Below are positions 25,724 through 34,108 of a stretch of 34,108 nt of DNA, piece by piece; position 1 is the first letter of the stretch; every line of letters starts with the position of its first letter. The translations under genes and the position numbers were made by a program. Under the pieces are notes generated by a model. It made no database searches, was not told the origin of the DNA, and worked only from the letters and a program-made list of their open reading frames with translations. This stretch comes from Nostoc sp. FACHB-152 (GTDB lineage: Bacteria > Cyanobacteriota > Cyanobacteriia > Cyanobacteriales > Nostocaceae), in NCBI RefSeq assembly GCF_014697475.1, contig NZ_JACJRV010000076.1, forward strand, positions 1-34,108, given 5' to 3'.

Positions 25724-26503
25724 CTAAACTTTGATAGCTGCAATCCGAATTCGTCGGTAATCTGCTGTCCAAGAACCATTTTGGTAAAGTGTGGGCTGAA
25801 GGTAGTCTTCGACTGTGCGAATCACTTGTAATTGTTCTTCCGCAGACAGCTTTGTTAAGAAAGCACTACCAAACATTTGAATCCAGTTTTGCATACCTGC
25901 TGTACCGTCTACTAAGGGAGTAGGACGGGCAAACAAGATAGCATGAGTAACTTCAAAGCCTTGTTTTTCTAGTAAGGTACTATATTCACTAATGCTAGGA
26001 AAATACCAAGGATTTAAAGCTTGGGGGTTAGATAAACCAATTTTATCGAAAGCCTTGTATAAAGCTTGAACTATAGATTGGACGTTGCCTTGACCACCGA
26101 ACTCAGCAATAAAACGCCCTCTTGGTTTGAGTGCTTGATATATAGATGCGATCGCGGCATCTGCTTCTTTAACCCAATGCAAGGTAGCATTAGAAAAAAC
26201 TGCATCTAATGGCTTGTCTATCTGAAAATTACGGGCATCAGCAACTTCAAAACGTAAATGCGGGTAATTTTGTCTAGCTGTCTCAATCATTGTGGCAGCA
26301 CTATCAATTCCCCTCACTTCAGCACCAGACTCGGCAATTTTGGCTGTCAGTTGTCCAGTTCCACAACCCAAATCTAAAATTAATTCGCCCGGTTTGGGAT
26401 GCAGCCATTGCAGCAAATCTTCGCCATATTGCCACACGAAAGCGTGTTTATCTTGATACAAGGATGCATCCCAGTTATGCTTTGGGGTCAAAATACTATT
26501 CAT
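25724..26503 (-). CDS. Class I SAM-dependent methyltransferase (trans-aconitate methyltransferase-like)
   Basis: A 259-residue soluble protein. The SAM-binding motif I is LILDLGCGTGQLT (about 41-53). Motif II/III follow as GIDSAATMI and FEVADARNF, and LDAVFSNATLHWVK is the post-core segment typical of trans-aconitate 2-methyltransferase and related small-molecule carboxyl methyltransferases. The N-terminal WDASLYQDKHAFVWQYGEDLLQWL also fits that group. The substrate cannot be decided from sequence. It is divergent from the LysR gene at 26768, so that regulator could control it, and it is bracketed by two hairpin repeats sharing a 19-bp inverted sequence. Confidence 0.85.
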   Translation of the reverse strand: MNSILTPKHNWDASLYQDKHAFVWQYGEDLLQWLHPKPGELILDLGCGTGQLTAKIAESGAEVRGIDSAATMIETARQNYPHLRFEVADARNFQIDKPLDAVFSNATLHWVKEADAAIASIYQALKPRGRFIAEFGGQGNVQSIVQALYKAFDKIGLSNPQALNPWYFPSISEYSTLLEKQGFEVTHAILFARPTPLVDGTAGMQNWIQMFGSAFLTKLSAEEQLQVIRTVEDYLQPTLYQNGSWTADYRRIRIAAIKV

Positions 26504-26530
26504 AATCTAGTGAAATTCCTGACGGTTGTT

Positions 26531-26665
26531 TGACCAAGCCCCGTTGGGGCGGGGTGTAGGGTGTGGGGTGTAGGGTGTGGGGGAAGAGAGAAAATTTTAT
26601 TTTGTACACCCTGCCCCGCAACCAATTGGAAGCCCCTACTGATTTTCCCTACACCCCACACCCTT
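26531..26665. repeat. Hairpin repeat B (GGGTGTR heptamers), right of the methyltransferase gene
   Basis: TGACCAAGCCCCGTTGGGG (26531-26549) is the exact reverse complement of 25576-25594. It is followed by GGTGTAGGGTGTGGGGTGTA-type heptamers (to about 26581) that can pair with CCCTACACCCCACACCC near 26648-26664. It lies in the divergent promoter region between the methyltransferase and LysR genes. Confidence 0.6.
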
Positions 26666-26767
26666 CTTGTTGACTGCTTAATATTTACAGTAAAAAAGAT
26701 TTTTAATTATGTCCAATATATTTTTATGCTGTAACTAATATTTAAAAGATATTAGTCGCTATTAACA

Positions 26768-27655
26768 ATGGAACTACGTCACTTACGCTACTTTGTGACT
26801 TTGGCAGAAGAACTACATTTTGGACGAGCCGCGGAAAGATTACATATTGCCCAACCGCCCCTTAGCCAACAAATTCGCCAATTAGAGACAGAGTTAGGTT
26901 TTGAATTGTTTCACCGCACAAAACGCAATGTGCAGTTAACAGAAGCAGGACAAGTTTTTCTGATCCAAGTGCAGGAAATTTTTCAGCAATTGCAACAAGC
27001 AATTCAACTTGGGCAACAAACCAGTCGGGGCGCAGTTGGAAAGTTAGTAATTGGTTTTGTTAGTTCGGCGGCGTATAATATTTTGCCAGCAGTCCTCAAA
27101 GATTACCGCAACAATGTTCCTGGTGTAAGTTTAGAGTTATACGAATTGACCACAGACCAGCAGCTAGAATGGTTACGAGAAGGCAGGATAGATATAGGTT
27201 TTATTCGTCCTCCTGTTGAGGATACTATATTTAGCTGGGAAACAGTTTTTCAAGAGTCGCTGATGGTGGCGTTACCAGAAATACATCAACTGGCAAATCA
27301 ATCTTATGTAAGTTTGGCATCTCTGGTAAATGAAGTGTTCATTTTATTTCCGAGAAAATTAGCCCCTGGACTTTATGATTTGATTATTAGTCTTTGCCAG
27401 CAAGCAGGGTTTAGCCCGAATGTTGCCCAAGAAGCAATTCAAATGCAAACAATTGTTAGCCTTGTTGCCGCCGAGATGGGTGTGGCAATTGTGCCAGCAT
27501 CTTTGCAAAATCTGCAACGGACTGGTGTAGTTTACAAAAATATTGAGGAATCTACTCCGAAAGTCGCTATTGCTATGATTTGGCGCAGCAATGAAACATC
27601 TCCTACTGTGCAGAAATTTTTAGAAATAGTGAGACACACTACCCAGCAGTGGTAA
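26768..27655 (+). CDS. LysR-family transcriptional regulator
   Basis: A 295-residue regulator. The N-terminal winged helix-turn-helix (about 1-60) starts MELRHLRYFVTLAEELHFGR, with recognition helix AQPPLSQQIRQLE, and continues FELFHRTKRNVQLTEAGQ. The C-terminal half is the periplasmic-binding-protein-like effector domain, with GKLVIGFVSSAAYN, IDIGFIRPP and the usual VAAEMGVAIVPAS near the end. It acts as a small-molecule-responsive activator or repressor. It is divergent from the methyltransferase and 39 bases upstream of the TPR-CHAT gene on the same strand; either could be its target. The effector cannot be inferred. Confidence 0.93.
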   Translation: MELRHLRYFVTLAEELHFGRAAERLHIAQPPLSQQIRQLETELGFELFHRTKRNVQLTEAGQVFLIQVQEIFQQLQQAIQLGQQTSRGAVGKLVIGFVSSAAYNILPAVLKDYRNNVPGVSLELYELTTDQQLEWLREGRIDIGFIRPPVEDTIFSWETVFQESLMVALPEIHQLANQSYVSLASLVNEVFILFPRKLAPGLYDLIISLCQQAGFSPNVAQEAIQMQTIVSLVAAEMGVAIVPASLQNLQRTGVVYKNIEESTPKVAIAMIWRSNETSPTVQKFLEIVRHTTQQW

Positions 27656-27694
27656 ATTAGCATACAACTAGTATCTGCTTCCTACTTCCTGCTC

Positions 27695-30391
27695 ATGAGA
27701 ATTTCTCAAAAGCGTCGTCGCTTCTTCGTCCTCATCCTTTCAGCTTTGTTAGGACTGCTATCTAGTTTTACTATCCCAGCTTGGCCAAATTCCCCTCATC
27801 TACAAGCTATTAGTGCCTTAGAACTAGCAAGAGAAGGTCAACAACGCTACAATTCTGGAGAAGTAGAAGCAGCTGCAAAGTTATGGCAGCAGGCGGCTGA
27901 GGCTTATGAAAAAATAGGCGATCGCGACGGTATGAGTAAAAGCCTGATCAACAAATCCCAGGCTTTGCAAGATTTAGGGTTATACCCCAAAGCTTGCCAG
28001 ACTTTACTCCAAGCTTTTGCCTTCAAAAATCCTGACTGTAGTGCAGCTAGAATCGAAGAACTCCGCAAAACTCTGACGCAAAAGCAAAGTTCCCTGAGTC
28101 TAACTCAAGCGATTGGCTTGCGTAGCCTGGGTGATGTGTTACGCAGACAAGGATTATTACAAAAGTCTCAAGAAATTTTGCAGTTAAGTCTGTCATCACT
28201 CCCCGAATCGTCGGAAAAAAGTGCTGTGTTGCTAAGTTTAGGCAACACCGAACGCATCTTGGGCAATCAAATCCGCGATCGCTGGGACTATGACGTAGTA
28301 ACGGAAATTATAGACGGTAAATCTATCAAAGATGCACTAGCACCATATCAAAAAGCTGTTAACTACTATACCCAAGCAACCACGGTCACATCAGCACCAG
28401 AAATTACCAAAATTCAAGCACAACTTAATCACCTCCAGCTACTACTAGAAACTCAAAGATGGTGGCGCGATCAAACTAATCGCCGCATTGCTTCTTGGAA
28501 GAGATTTGGTGAAGCTAAATTAATTCAACGCGCTCAAGATTTTGTTTCTGGGTTAGCGTTGCAGTTAAATCAAGATGCCCAAGCATTGCAAAATGAGATT
28601 GCACCTAAATTAATCGCTTTAACTCCCAGCCGTGCTGCAATCTACGCCCACATTAACTTTGCGGAATCTTTGTTGCAAAGCGGAAAAGCAGATAAGGTGG
28701 AACCTGTATTAGAGAATGCACTGCAACAGGCGCGTACACTCAAAGATAGACGCGCCGAAACTTATGCTTTAGGTTATCTGGGCAAACTTTATTACCAGCA
28801 AGGACAATTAAGCCAAGCAACCAAACTGACACGGCAAGCATTAATATTAGCCCAGGAACAAAATATCAACGGTGATGCGAGGGAAATTACTTATCTTTGG
28901 CAATCTCAGTTAGGTAGTTTATTCCGAAAACAGGAAGATGATAAAGGTGCGATCGCAGCTTATACTGCTGCGTTCAATACTCTCCAATCCCTGCGTAGCG
29001 ATTTAAACTCTAACAATCAAGATGTGCAGTTTGACTTTCTGCAAGAAGTTAAACCTGTATATATAGAATTAGTAGATTTGCTGTTGAAATCAAATCTCAG
29101 CGATGATGAATTAAATTCTCTGCTCGTCTTTAATCCTAGTCTGAAGCAGAAAAAACCTGAGAACAAAAAACCGCAAACTCGTTTAGAATTAGCCCGTCGA
29201 GTCATCGAATCTCTACAATTAGCAGAACTAGATAACTTCTTTCAAGATCCCTGTTCTGAAGCCACAGAAATTCCAGTCCAAATTGATAATATCGACTCCC
29301 ATGCAGCTGTAATTTATCCTATTGTTTTACCAGACCGCTTAGAAGTCATCCTTTCCGTTTCAGGAAAACCTTTACAGGAAGTCGCAATTCCCATTAGTGA
29401 ACAAGAAGTTAATGAAACTCTAGATAAACTTTATGATTATTTAGACAACGTTACTATCAACAACTCTGCCCGAAATATCCTATCTACTTTTAATCCTGAC
29501 CCTCAAGAATTAAAAGAAAATCTGCAAATTTTGTTACCAACTTTTCAACAAGTTTATAACTGGCTAATTAAACCTTTTGAGACACAGTTAGACAACAACC
29601 AAATTCAAAATTTAGTATTTGTATTAAATGGCAGATTGCAGAGAGTGCCAATACCAGCCCTCTATGATGGAGAAAAATATCTTATTGAAAAATATAGTGT
29701 GGCTTTAGTGCCTAGCTTGCAACTGGTTAATTCTCAACAATTAGCAAGAAAACAACTAAAGGTTTTAGCTGCTGGAGTCAGCGAGCAAATTAAAATTCAA
29801 GGAGAATATTTTGTCGCACTAGTTAACGTGCCGAAGGAATTAGACCAAATTAAACAAACTTTTCCGGCTTCCCAAAAGTTACTTAATCAACAATTTACTG
29901 CTAAGACTATCCAAAAACAGTTGAAATTTAATTTTCCTGTAATTCATTTAGCAACTCATGGGCTGTTTAGTTCTAATCCCGATAAGAATTTTATTATTAC
30001 AGGGGATGGTAAAAGTATCAGTATTAACGAGTTAAGTGCTTTGCTGAAAGAATCAGGCACAACTATAAAACTATTGGTGCTGAGTGCCTGTGAAACCGCA
30101 ACAGGTGATGAACGGGCTGTTTTAGGCTTGGCAGGAATGGCTGTGCGTTCAGGCGCACGCAGCACTCTTGCTACTCTTTGGCCTGTCGGAGATGCTACCA
30201 CGGCTCAATTCATGGGTGAATTTTACCAAAATCTGAAACAACCGGGAGCCAAACAAGCAGATGCTTTGAGAAAGGCTCAACTTTCATTGTTAGAATCTCT
30301 CAAAACGAATCCACCTTTTCCAGACTTACAAAATTTACCACCACATCCTTATTACTGGTCGCCTTATGTTTTGGTGGGCAATTGGCAATGA
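27695..30391 (+). CDS. Exported TPR-CHAT protein (caspase-like protease domain)
   Basis: An 898-residue protein. A basic, hydrophobic N-terminus (about 1-30, ISQKRRRFFVLILSALLGLL) is a signal peptide or anchor. Helical tetratricopeptide-like repeats run from about 40 to 430 (ALELAREGQQRYNSGEVEAA is one). A C-terminal CHAT domain covers about 560-898. The catalytic pair is visible: His755 in IHLATHG and Cys799 in LSACETATGD, followed by GLAGMAVRSGARSTLATLWPV and the terminal YYWSPYVLVGNWQ. CHAT proteases of the caspase-hemoglobinase clan cleave partner proteins; substrates of the cyanobacterial TPR-CHAT group are largely unknown. It follows the LysR gene closely. A broken paralogue lies at 23726-24261. 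Confidence 0.92.
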   Translation: MRISQKRRRFFVLILSALLGLLSSFTIPAWPNSPHLQAISALELAREGQQRYNSGEVEAAAKLWQQAAEAYEKIGDRDGMSKSLINKSQALQDLGLYPKACQTLLQAFAFKNPDCSAARIEELRKTLTQKQSSLSLTQAIGLRSLGDVLRRQGLLQKSQEILQLSLSSLPESSEKSAVLLSLGNTERILGNQIRDRWDYDVVTEIIDGKSIKDALAPYQKAVNYYTQATTVTSAPEITKIQAQLNHLQLLLETQRWWRDQTNRRIASWKRFGEAKLIQRAQDFVSGLALQLNQDAQALQNEIAPKLIALTPSRAAIYAHINFAESLLQSGKADKVEPVLENALQQARTLKDRRAETYALGYLGKLYYQQGQLSQATKLTRQALILAQEQNINGDAREITYLWQSQLGSLFRKQEDDKGAIAAYTAAFNTLQSLRSDLNSNNQDVQFDFLQEVKPVYIELVDLLLKSNLSDDELNSLLVFNPSLKQKKPENKKPQTRLELARRVIESLQLAELDNFFQDPCSEATEIPVQIDNIDSHAAVIYPIVLPDRLEVILSVSGKPLQEVAIPISEQEVNETLDKLYDYLDNVTINNSARNILSTFNPDPQELKENLQILLPTFQQVYNWLIKPFETQLDNNQIQNLVFVLNGRLQRVPIPALYDGEKYLIEKYSVALVPSLQLVNSQQLARKQLKVLAAGVSEQIKIQGEYFVALVNVPKELDQIKQTFPASQKLLNQQFTAKTIQKQLKFNFPVIHLATHGLFSSNPDKNFIITGDGKSISINELSALLKESGTTIKLLVLSACETATGDERAVLGLAGMAVRSGARSTLATLWPVGDATTAQFMGEFYQNLKQPGAKQADALRKAQLSLLESLKTNPPFPDLQNLPPHPYYWSPYVLVGNWQ

Positions 30392-30393
30392 TG

Positions 30394-30548
30394 AAAAAGA
30401 GGCGAGAGATTAGAGATTAGAAAATATTAATTTTGACTCAGCATTCTCAGCACTTTTTCAAGACATATATATATGGGAAAATCGTACAATCAAATATGAA
30501 AAACTTTCTTCTCTAGCCGCTAACCTCCAGTCCCTAGCCTCTATTTTT
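30394..30548. repeat. Long inverted repeat after the CHAT gene
   Basis: AAAAAGAGGC (30394-30403) can pair with GCCTCTATTTTT (30537-30548, one bulge), and AGAGATTAG-type repeats between them pair partly with CTCTAGCC and CTAACCTCC. It begins directly after the stop codon at 30391 and may contribute to termination. The rest of the gap to 30661 has no recognisable gene; a weak 6-bp hairpin (AACTGC/GCAGTT) lies at 30624-30646 just before the next start. Confidence 0.35.
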
Positions 30549-30661
30549 CATCATTGACAAACTTAACAATATATGGGTTAGTGAAAAAAAATGCAAAATA
30601 AGGTACGCTTTTAACCCACGAGGAACTGCTAACAAATCGTGCAGTTAAGCTGAGGGCAAAT

Positions 30662-31504
30662 ATGAAGTTAATTCAAATATTAGAGAATATACCTAAATCA
30701 TTCTCAATATTTCTCAGCATTTTATTAATAGGTCTTATCGGAACTTTAGACTATTACATACCACCAGAAATTTTTATCGCTATATTCTATTTAATTCCGA
30801 TTGGTATTGCCACATGGTTTGCTGGTAAGTTTACTGGAATAGCAATATCAGTGATTAGCGTAATTACTAATTTAATAGTAAATCAAAAATATTATATTTA
30901 TTATTCAGATCCGTCTATTCCTTATTGGAATACAATTTTAGTATTAATTTTCTTTCTATTTACTAATTATTTATTAACACAGCAAAAAATTATATTAAAA
31001 AATTTAGAGAAGCTGGCTCGAACTGATGCTTTAACAGGATTAACCAATAGATTATTTTTTTTAGATTTAGCAAATATTGAAATTAATAAATCTCTCCGGC
31101 ATCATGAGCCTTTGACTATTGCTTACTTCGATATTGATAATTTTAAAGCAGTTAACGATCAGTTTGGACATTCTGTTGGCGATCGCCTGCTTTGTTTGGT
31201 GGCAAATACCGCAAAAAACAATCTCCGCAACATTGATATAATTGCCAGATTTGGCGGGGACGAATTTGCTATTTTACTACCACGTACTAGCTATGACGTA
31301 GCAGGAATAGTATTGCAGAGATTAAAAAGTACGCTCTTAGCTACTATGGAGCAACAAAATTGGCCTATCACTTTTAGTATTGGAGCAATTACTTTTAATA
31401 CTCCGCCGCCATCAGTAAGTCAAATGATCGAGAAAGCCGATAACTTAATGTATAGTGCTAAGAAAAAAGGTAAAAACTTATTACATCACAAACTAGAAAT
31501 TTAG
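30662..31504 (+). CDS. Membrane-bound diguanylate cyclase (GGDEF)
   Basis: A 280-residue protein that makes cyclic di-GMP. Three to four hydrophobic segments fill about 12-113 and anchor a short sensory module in the inner membrane. The GGDEF domain starts at about 120 with ARTDALTGLTNRLFFLDL. The active site is intact: GGDEF at 198-202. The inhibitory I-site RxxD is present as RNID at 189-192, with the standard five-residue spacing. FDIDNFKAVNDQFGH carries the metal-binding aspartate and substrate-contacting residues. No EAL domain is attached. GAGGG lies a few bases before the ATG. It precedes the DUF1838-like gene by 10 bases, so the two may form an operon. Confidence 0.93.
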   Translation: MKLIQILENIPKSFSIFLSILLIGLIGTLDYYIPPEIFIAIFYLIPIGIATWFAGKFTGIAISVISVITNLIVNQKYYIYYSDPSIPYWNTILVLIFFLFTNYLLTQQKIILKNLEKLARTDALTGLTNRLFFLDLANIEINKSLRHHEPLTIAYFDIDNFKAVNDQFGHSVGDRLLCLVANTAKNNLRNIDIIARFGGDEFAILLPRTSYDVAGIVLQRLKSTLLATMEQQNWPITFSIGAITFNTPPPSVSQMIEKADNLMYSAKKKGKNLLHHKLEI

Positions 31505-31514
31505 GAGAACCCAA

Positions 31515-32330
31515 ATGGTAGCACAAATTCAAGAATTAGATGCCCAATGTTGGGTAAAAACTCGTTCTTCTCTCGAACAGGACGAATCTACATTCTTAAC
31601 TTGGAAGGGTAAAATTTACAGTTTTATTCCTGGAGAGAAAAGAAAACTCTTATTTAAAATGGTTGGTGTCAGCGTCAGTCGTTGTATACCTGTAGAAGCA
31701 GGTAGCTGGGATTTTACTTCTAGAGAACTGACGTACTATTTACATCCTGAAACAGAAGAGATTTTGCAGAAATGGGAAAACCCTTGGACAGGTGAAACTG
31801 TACCTGTACTTCACGTAGCTAATAATCCGGTGCAGGGTCACTTTCAAGGCAAATTTCCGGCGCAAGTTGAGGGAGATATTACCACTTTTGTATTTGATAT
31901 TTTTCCCACATATCCAAATCCTTTGGCAGAAGACCCAAAATTGCGGGAATATAGCCCCTATGAAACTTATCAAGCTGCGGAATTGTTTAAATTAACTGTC
32001 CCCACCGCAGATTTATTTAACGCAGAATTGACTTCAGTTTCGCAACTGAGACTGAGTTGGGATCGCATTGGTCAATGGTTGCCTTGGATGAAAATGAGCG
32101 ATCGCCCTGGTAATCTGATCTATAGTGCTGTTGGTAGTAAGGTCGCTGGTTTAACCCAATTACCGCAACTACTACAAGATGAAATTAATCACCGCGTGCC
32201 TTTATATAAGCAAGCACCTAAAGCATTTATAGAAGGGGAGGATATGACCTCTTGGCTATACTTCCAAAAGCATTTTGATGCTTACTTAGCAGGTGAAATC
32301 TTTCCGCTACCAGCAGCAGAGGAAGCATAA
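31515..32330 (+). CDS. DUF1838-like protein
   Basis: A 271-residue soluble protein with no signal peptide or membrane segment. It resembles the DUF1838 family, whose members share a W-x-x-x-R-x start, FKMVGVSVSRCIPVE and a TYYLHPETEEILQKWENPWT-like stretch with the TGE turn, then VPVLHVANNPVQGHF. A later conserved-looking segment is LSWDRIGQWLPWMKMSDRPG. The fold looks mainly beta. Function is not known. AGGAG precedes the ATG by 5 bases. It starts 10 bases after the diguanylate cyclase stop, so the two are probably co-transcribed. It converges with the RTX gene, whose end is 30 bases away. Confidence 0.78.
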   Translation: MVAQIQELDAQCWVKTRSSLEQDESTFLTWKGKIYSFIPGEKRKLLFKMVGVSVSRCIPVEAGSWDFTSRELTYYLHPETEEILQKWENPWTGETVPVLHVANNPVQGHFQGKFPAQVEGDITTFVFDIFPTYPNPLAEDPKLREYSPYETYQAAELFKLTVPTADLFNAELTSVSQLRLSWDRIGQWLPWMKMSDRPGNLIYSAVGSKVAGLTQLPQLLQDEINHRVPLYKQAPKAFIEGEDMTSWLYFQKHFDAYLAGEIFPLPAAEEA

Positions 32331-32360
32331 CATCACGTTGCCTCCTGCCTCCTGCTAAAA

Positions 32361-33551
32361 TTAGATTACTTGTATGTCATTTGCACTTATGGTAGGTGCG
32401 CCCTCTAGAATAGCTACTTTCGCCATACTAAAATAACCCTTCAGATAAAACAATTCACCAGTTGAGCCGTCGTAAGCAAAAATGGTTTGACTGGTAATGC
32501 TACCATTGCCCAAAACCACAAAATTTTCTGCATCTAAACGTCCAGTAGCGAGTGTGTTAGCGTTTTCATCGTAATTAAATCCGTTATAAGTACGTATTGA
32601 TTCTGGCCCTTCAGGAAAGCTGTAACCAGCAATAGCATTATCAACAGCTAAAGTATCTACCCCTGGGGTGAAATCTGTGATACTGCTGGGGGTAATCCTT
32701 TGGAAAGACACACCAGTGCGACCACCTATCAACTTCCAACTAGCCCTCAAAGTAAATTGATCAGCACCATCGCCCCCTGTGAGAATATCATTCTCAAAAG
32801 TTGTCAGCGTATCGTCGCCGCCTCGACCGTCCAGTCTATTATTTCCACCAGTCAAACCGTCCAAAACATTAGCTTTTTCATCGCCAAGCAGAATATCACT
32901 GCTGGGAGAACCGATAACGTTAGTAAAGTTTTTCACAGTGAGAGTAGTTTCACCATAGGTGAGTGTTTGTGCAGCTAGATCAACTTTGATAGCTGGGGCT
33001 GAGGTCGCAGGGATAAAAGCACCGCGACTAACCCCGGCGTTTTGGAAGGCAAAGTTAATTGTATTGGTTTTTCCCCCAGCACCAACAATAGTTTCCACTG
33101 CATCTAAAGTGTCTCTATTGCTAGTAGTAGGCGACGAGATAGGTGGTAGAAGATTATCTTTGCCGACACGCAAGGCAGGAGTTGCCACAGAAGTAAATGG
33201 TGAGGTGGAAGTAGTGGTGTAGTCGTATTCAAACCGCAGGGTAATGCCTTGAGTCAAAAAGGCATAGTCTGCAATATCGATGCCATCGCCCCCTATGAAG
33301 TTGTCAGACCCTTCACTACCCAATAAGATATCCTTGCCTGCGCCACCGTTGAGGGTATCATTACCACTGCCACCATCGAGGTAATCATTACCATTGCCAC
33401 CTAGCAAATTATCGTCACCGTTGCCACCAAACAGCCAGTCATTGCCGTCCAAGCCGTTGAGAATGTCATTACCGTCTAAACCAAAAATGTAGTCTGAACG
33501 CTTGGTGCCGTCGAGGGTATTGTCTTGATTTGTGCCAATTTTGATTGCCAT
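32361..33551 (-). CDS. RTX calcium-binding protein, type I secretion type
   Basis: A 396-residue protein. About eight glycine/aspartate-rich nonapeptides of the GGxGxDxLx type occupy residues 24-92 (for example GGNGDDNLLGGNGNDYLDGG). A further diverged set lies near 230-265 (GLTGGNNRLDGRGGDDTL). These form calcium-stabilised parallel beta-rolls. There is no N-terminal signal peptide, in line with type I secretion by an uncleaved C-terminal signal. The segments between the repeats (FTPGVDTLAVDN, YDGSTGELFYLKG) are typical of cyanobacterial RTX proteins. No enzyme domain is seen, so a structural or surface-layer role is possible. A type I ABC exporter is not in the window. Confidence 0.9.
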   Translation of the reverse strand: MAIKIGTNQDNTLDGTKRSDYIFGLDGNDILNGLDGNDWLFGGNGDDNLLGGNGNDYLDGGSGNDTLNGGAGKDILLGSEGSDNFIGGDGIDIADYAFLTQGITLRFEYDYTTTSTSPFTSVATPALRVGKDNLLPPISSPTTSNRDTLDAVETIVGAGGKTNTINFAFQNAGVSRGAFIPATSAPAIKVDLAAQTLTYGETTLTVKNFTNVIGSPSSDILLGDEKANVLDGLTGGNNRLDGRGGDDTLTTFENDILTGGDGADQFTLRASWKLIGGRTGVSFQRITPSSITDFTPGVDTLAVDNAIAGYSFPEGPESIRTYNGFNYDENANTLATGRLDAENFVVLGNGSITSQTIFAYDGSTGELFYLKGYFSMAKVAILEGAPTISANDIQVI

Positions 33552-33665
33552 AGTGATCTTCTCCTAAATCAGCAAATTGACCGAATTTAGAAAGCCTCTT
33601 TTTAAATGTTCTGCTGCCGAGGCTGGCCGTTACCCCATTTCACCAAATAAATGGTACAAATAAAT

Positions 33666-33689
33666 TCTCCTCTGCTCCCCTACGGTCTA
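33666..33689. repeat. Second copy of the 24-bp dispersed repeat
   Basis: It matches 21090-21113 at 23 of 24 positions, in the same orientation, and is preceded by AATAAATGGTA as near 23103. It lies in the gap between the RTX and acetyltransferase genes; nothing else is evident in 33552-33827. Confidence 0.55.
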
Positions 33690-33827
33690 TTTGGATCAAA
33701 CTTAAAGTGAAACGGTATTACCCTTATGTTCCTCAATCAGGATACAACTTCTTAAGTGCTGATAGGTATAGCAATCTTATTTGGTATCACCCAGAAATCT
33801 TACATAAATCTTATGGGTTAAAAATTT

Positions 33828-34046
33828 GTGATTATCCGAGAGGCAATTTTAGCTGATGCATCTGCGATCGCACAAATACAAGTAGATGCTTGGCGAACAA
33901 CATATTGTGATTTAATGCCAGCCGATTTTCTGGCAAACTTATCCTATCAGCAACGAGCAAATATGTGGACAGAGATTTTTCGTACCGCAGCTGCTGATAA
34001 TTTCACTTATAGAACCCATTTGACATCTTATGAGGTTTTGAATTAA
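33828..34046 (+). pseudogene. Truncated GNAT N-acetyltransferase
   Basis: A GTG-started frame of 72 residues reads IIREAILADASAIAQIQVDA followed by WRTTYCDLMPADFLANLSY, the N-terminal helices of a GNAT acetyltransferase. GNAT proteins of this kind run to about 160-180 residues. Here the family similarity stops after DNFTY (about residue 61) and the remaining residues (RTHLTSYEVLN) are unrelated before the TAA. The acetyl-CoA-binding R/QxxGxG/A motif is missing, so it should be inactive. No remainder is visible in the 60 bases to the window end. Confidence 0.6.
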
Positions 34047-34108
34047 GGTACTCCTCAGCATCTAAAATCCAATGCTAATGGCGTATTCCAGCGACTTCAC
34101 TGATGCAG

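Noticed and set aside
33075-33222. Plus-strand frames over the RTX gene (32700-33222)
   Set aside because: They are antisense shadows of the repetitive RTX coding sequence.

Overview
The window comes from a filamentous, heterocyst-type cyanobacterium of the Nostoc/Anabaena kind. The DNA is AT-rich. The HIP1 octamer GCGATCGC recurs throughout (for example near 992, 4206, 7088, 9376, 12481, 17845, 23714, 27920, 32099 and 33864). Heptameric short tandem repeats (CCTATTG and its complement GCAATAG; GGGTGTR) lie between genes, and the gene families are ones common in this group. All assignments come from reading the sequence; no database search was run.

Layout. (1) 1-630: the 3' end of an IS630-type transposase, then two inverted-repeat-bounded elements that contain tRNA-like T-arms. 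The first (318-447) has D-, anticodon- and T-arm-like stems on a paired 5'/3' stem. (2) 634-4963: an L7/L12-like protein with an unusual hinge, a helical-repeat plus vWA protein that looks like the TROVE/Ro60 (Rsr) family, a small membrane protein on the other strand, an unrecognised 277-residue protein, and a small ThiF/E1-like adenylyltransferase overlapping it. A Ro-like protein beside a tRNA-mimicking structured element resembles bacterial rsr/Y-RNA loci, so this is the best candidate for an undescribed system here. (3) 5275-18446: an exopolysaccharide cluster. It holds a phosphoglycosyl transferase (plus strand) followed by minus-strand genes for a Wzx-type flippase, two GT4 and two GT2 glycosyltransferases, a Wzy/WaaL-type polymerase or ligase, a hexapeptide acetyltransferase, a Wzc-type co-polymerase/BY-kinase and a WecG/TagA-type glycosyltransferase. 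Together these give initiation, assembly, flipping, polymerisation and export control. (4) 18465-23015: a decayed IS630 transposase, a GT39-type membrane glycosyltransferase and an exported parallel beta-helix protein, probably a peripheral part of the polysaccharide region.

(5) 23700-24660: a graveyard with a broken CHAT-domain gene joined to the tail of another gene that looks like a sensor kinase. (6) 24661-33551: a secreted DUF6748-like protein, a SAM methyltransferase flanked by inverted hairpin repeats, a LysR regulator, an intact exported TPR-CHAT protein, a membrane diguanylate cyclase, a DUF1838-like protein and an RTX calcium-binding protein. (7) 33828-34046: a truncated GNAT acetyltransferase.

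No CRISPR array, rRNA or standard tRNA was seen.
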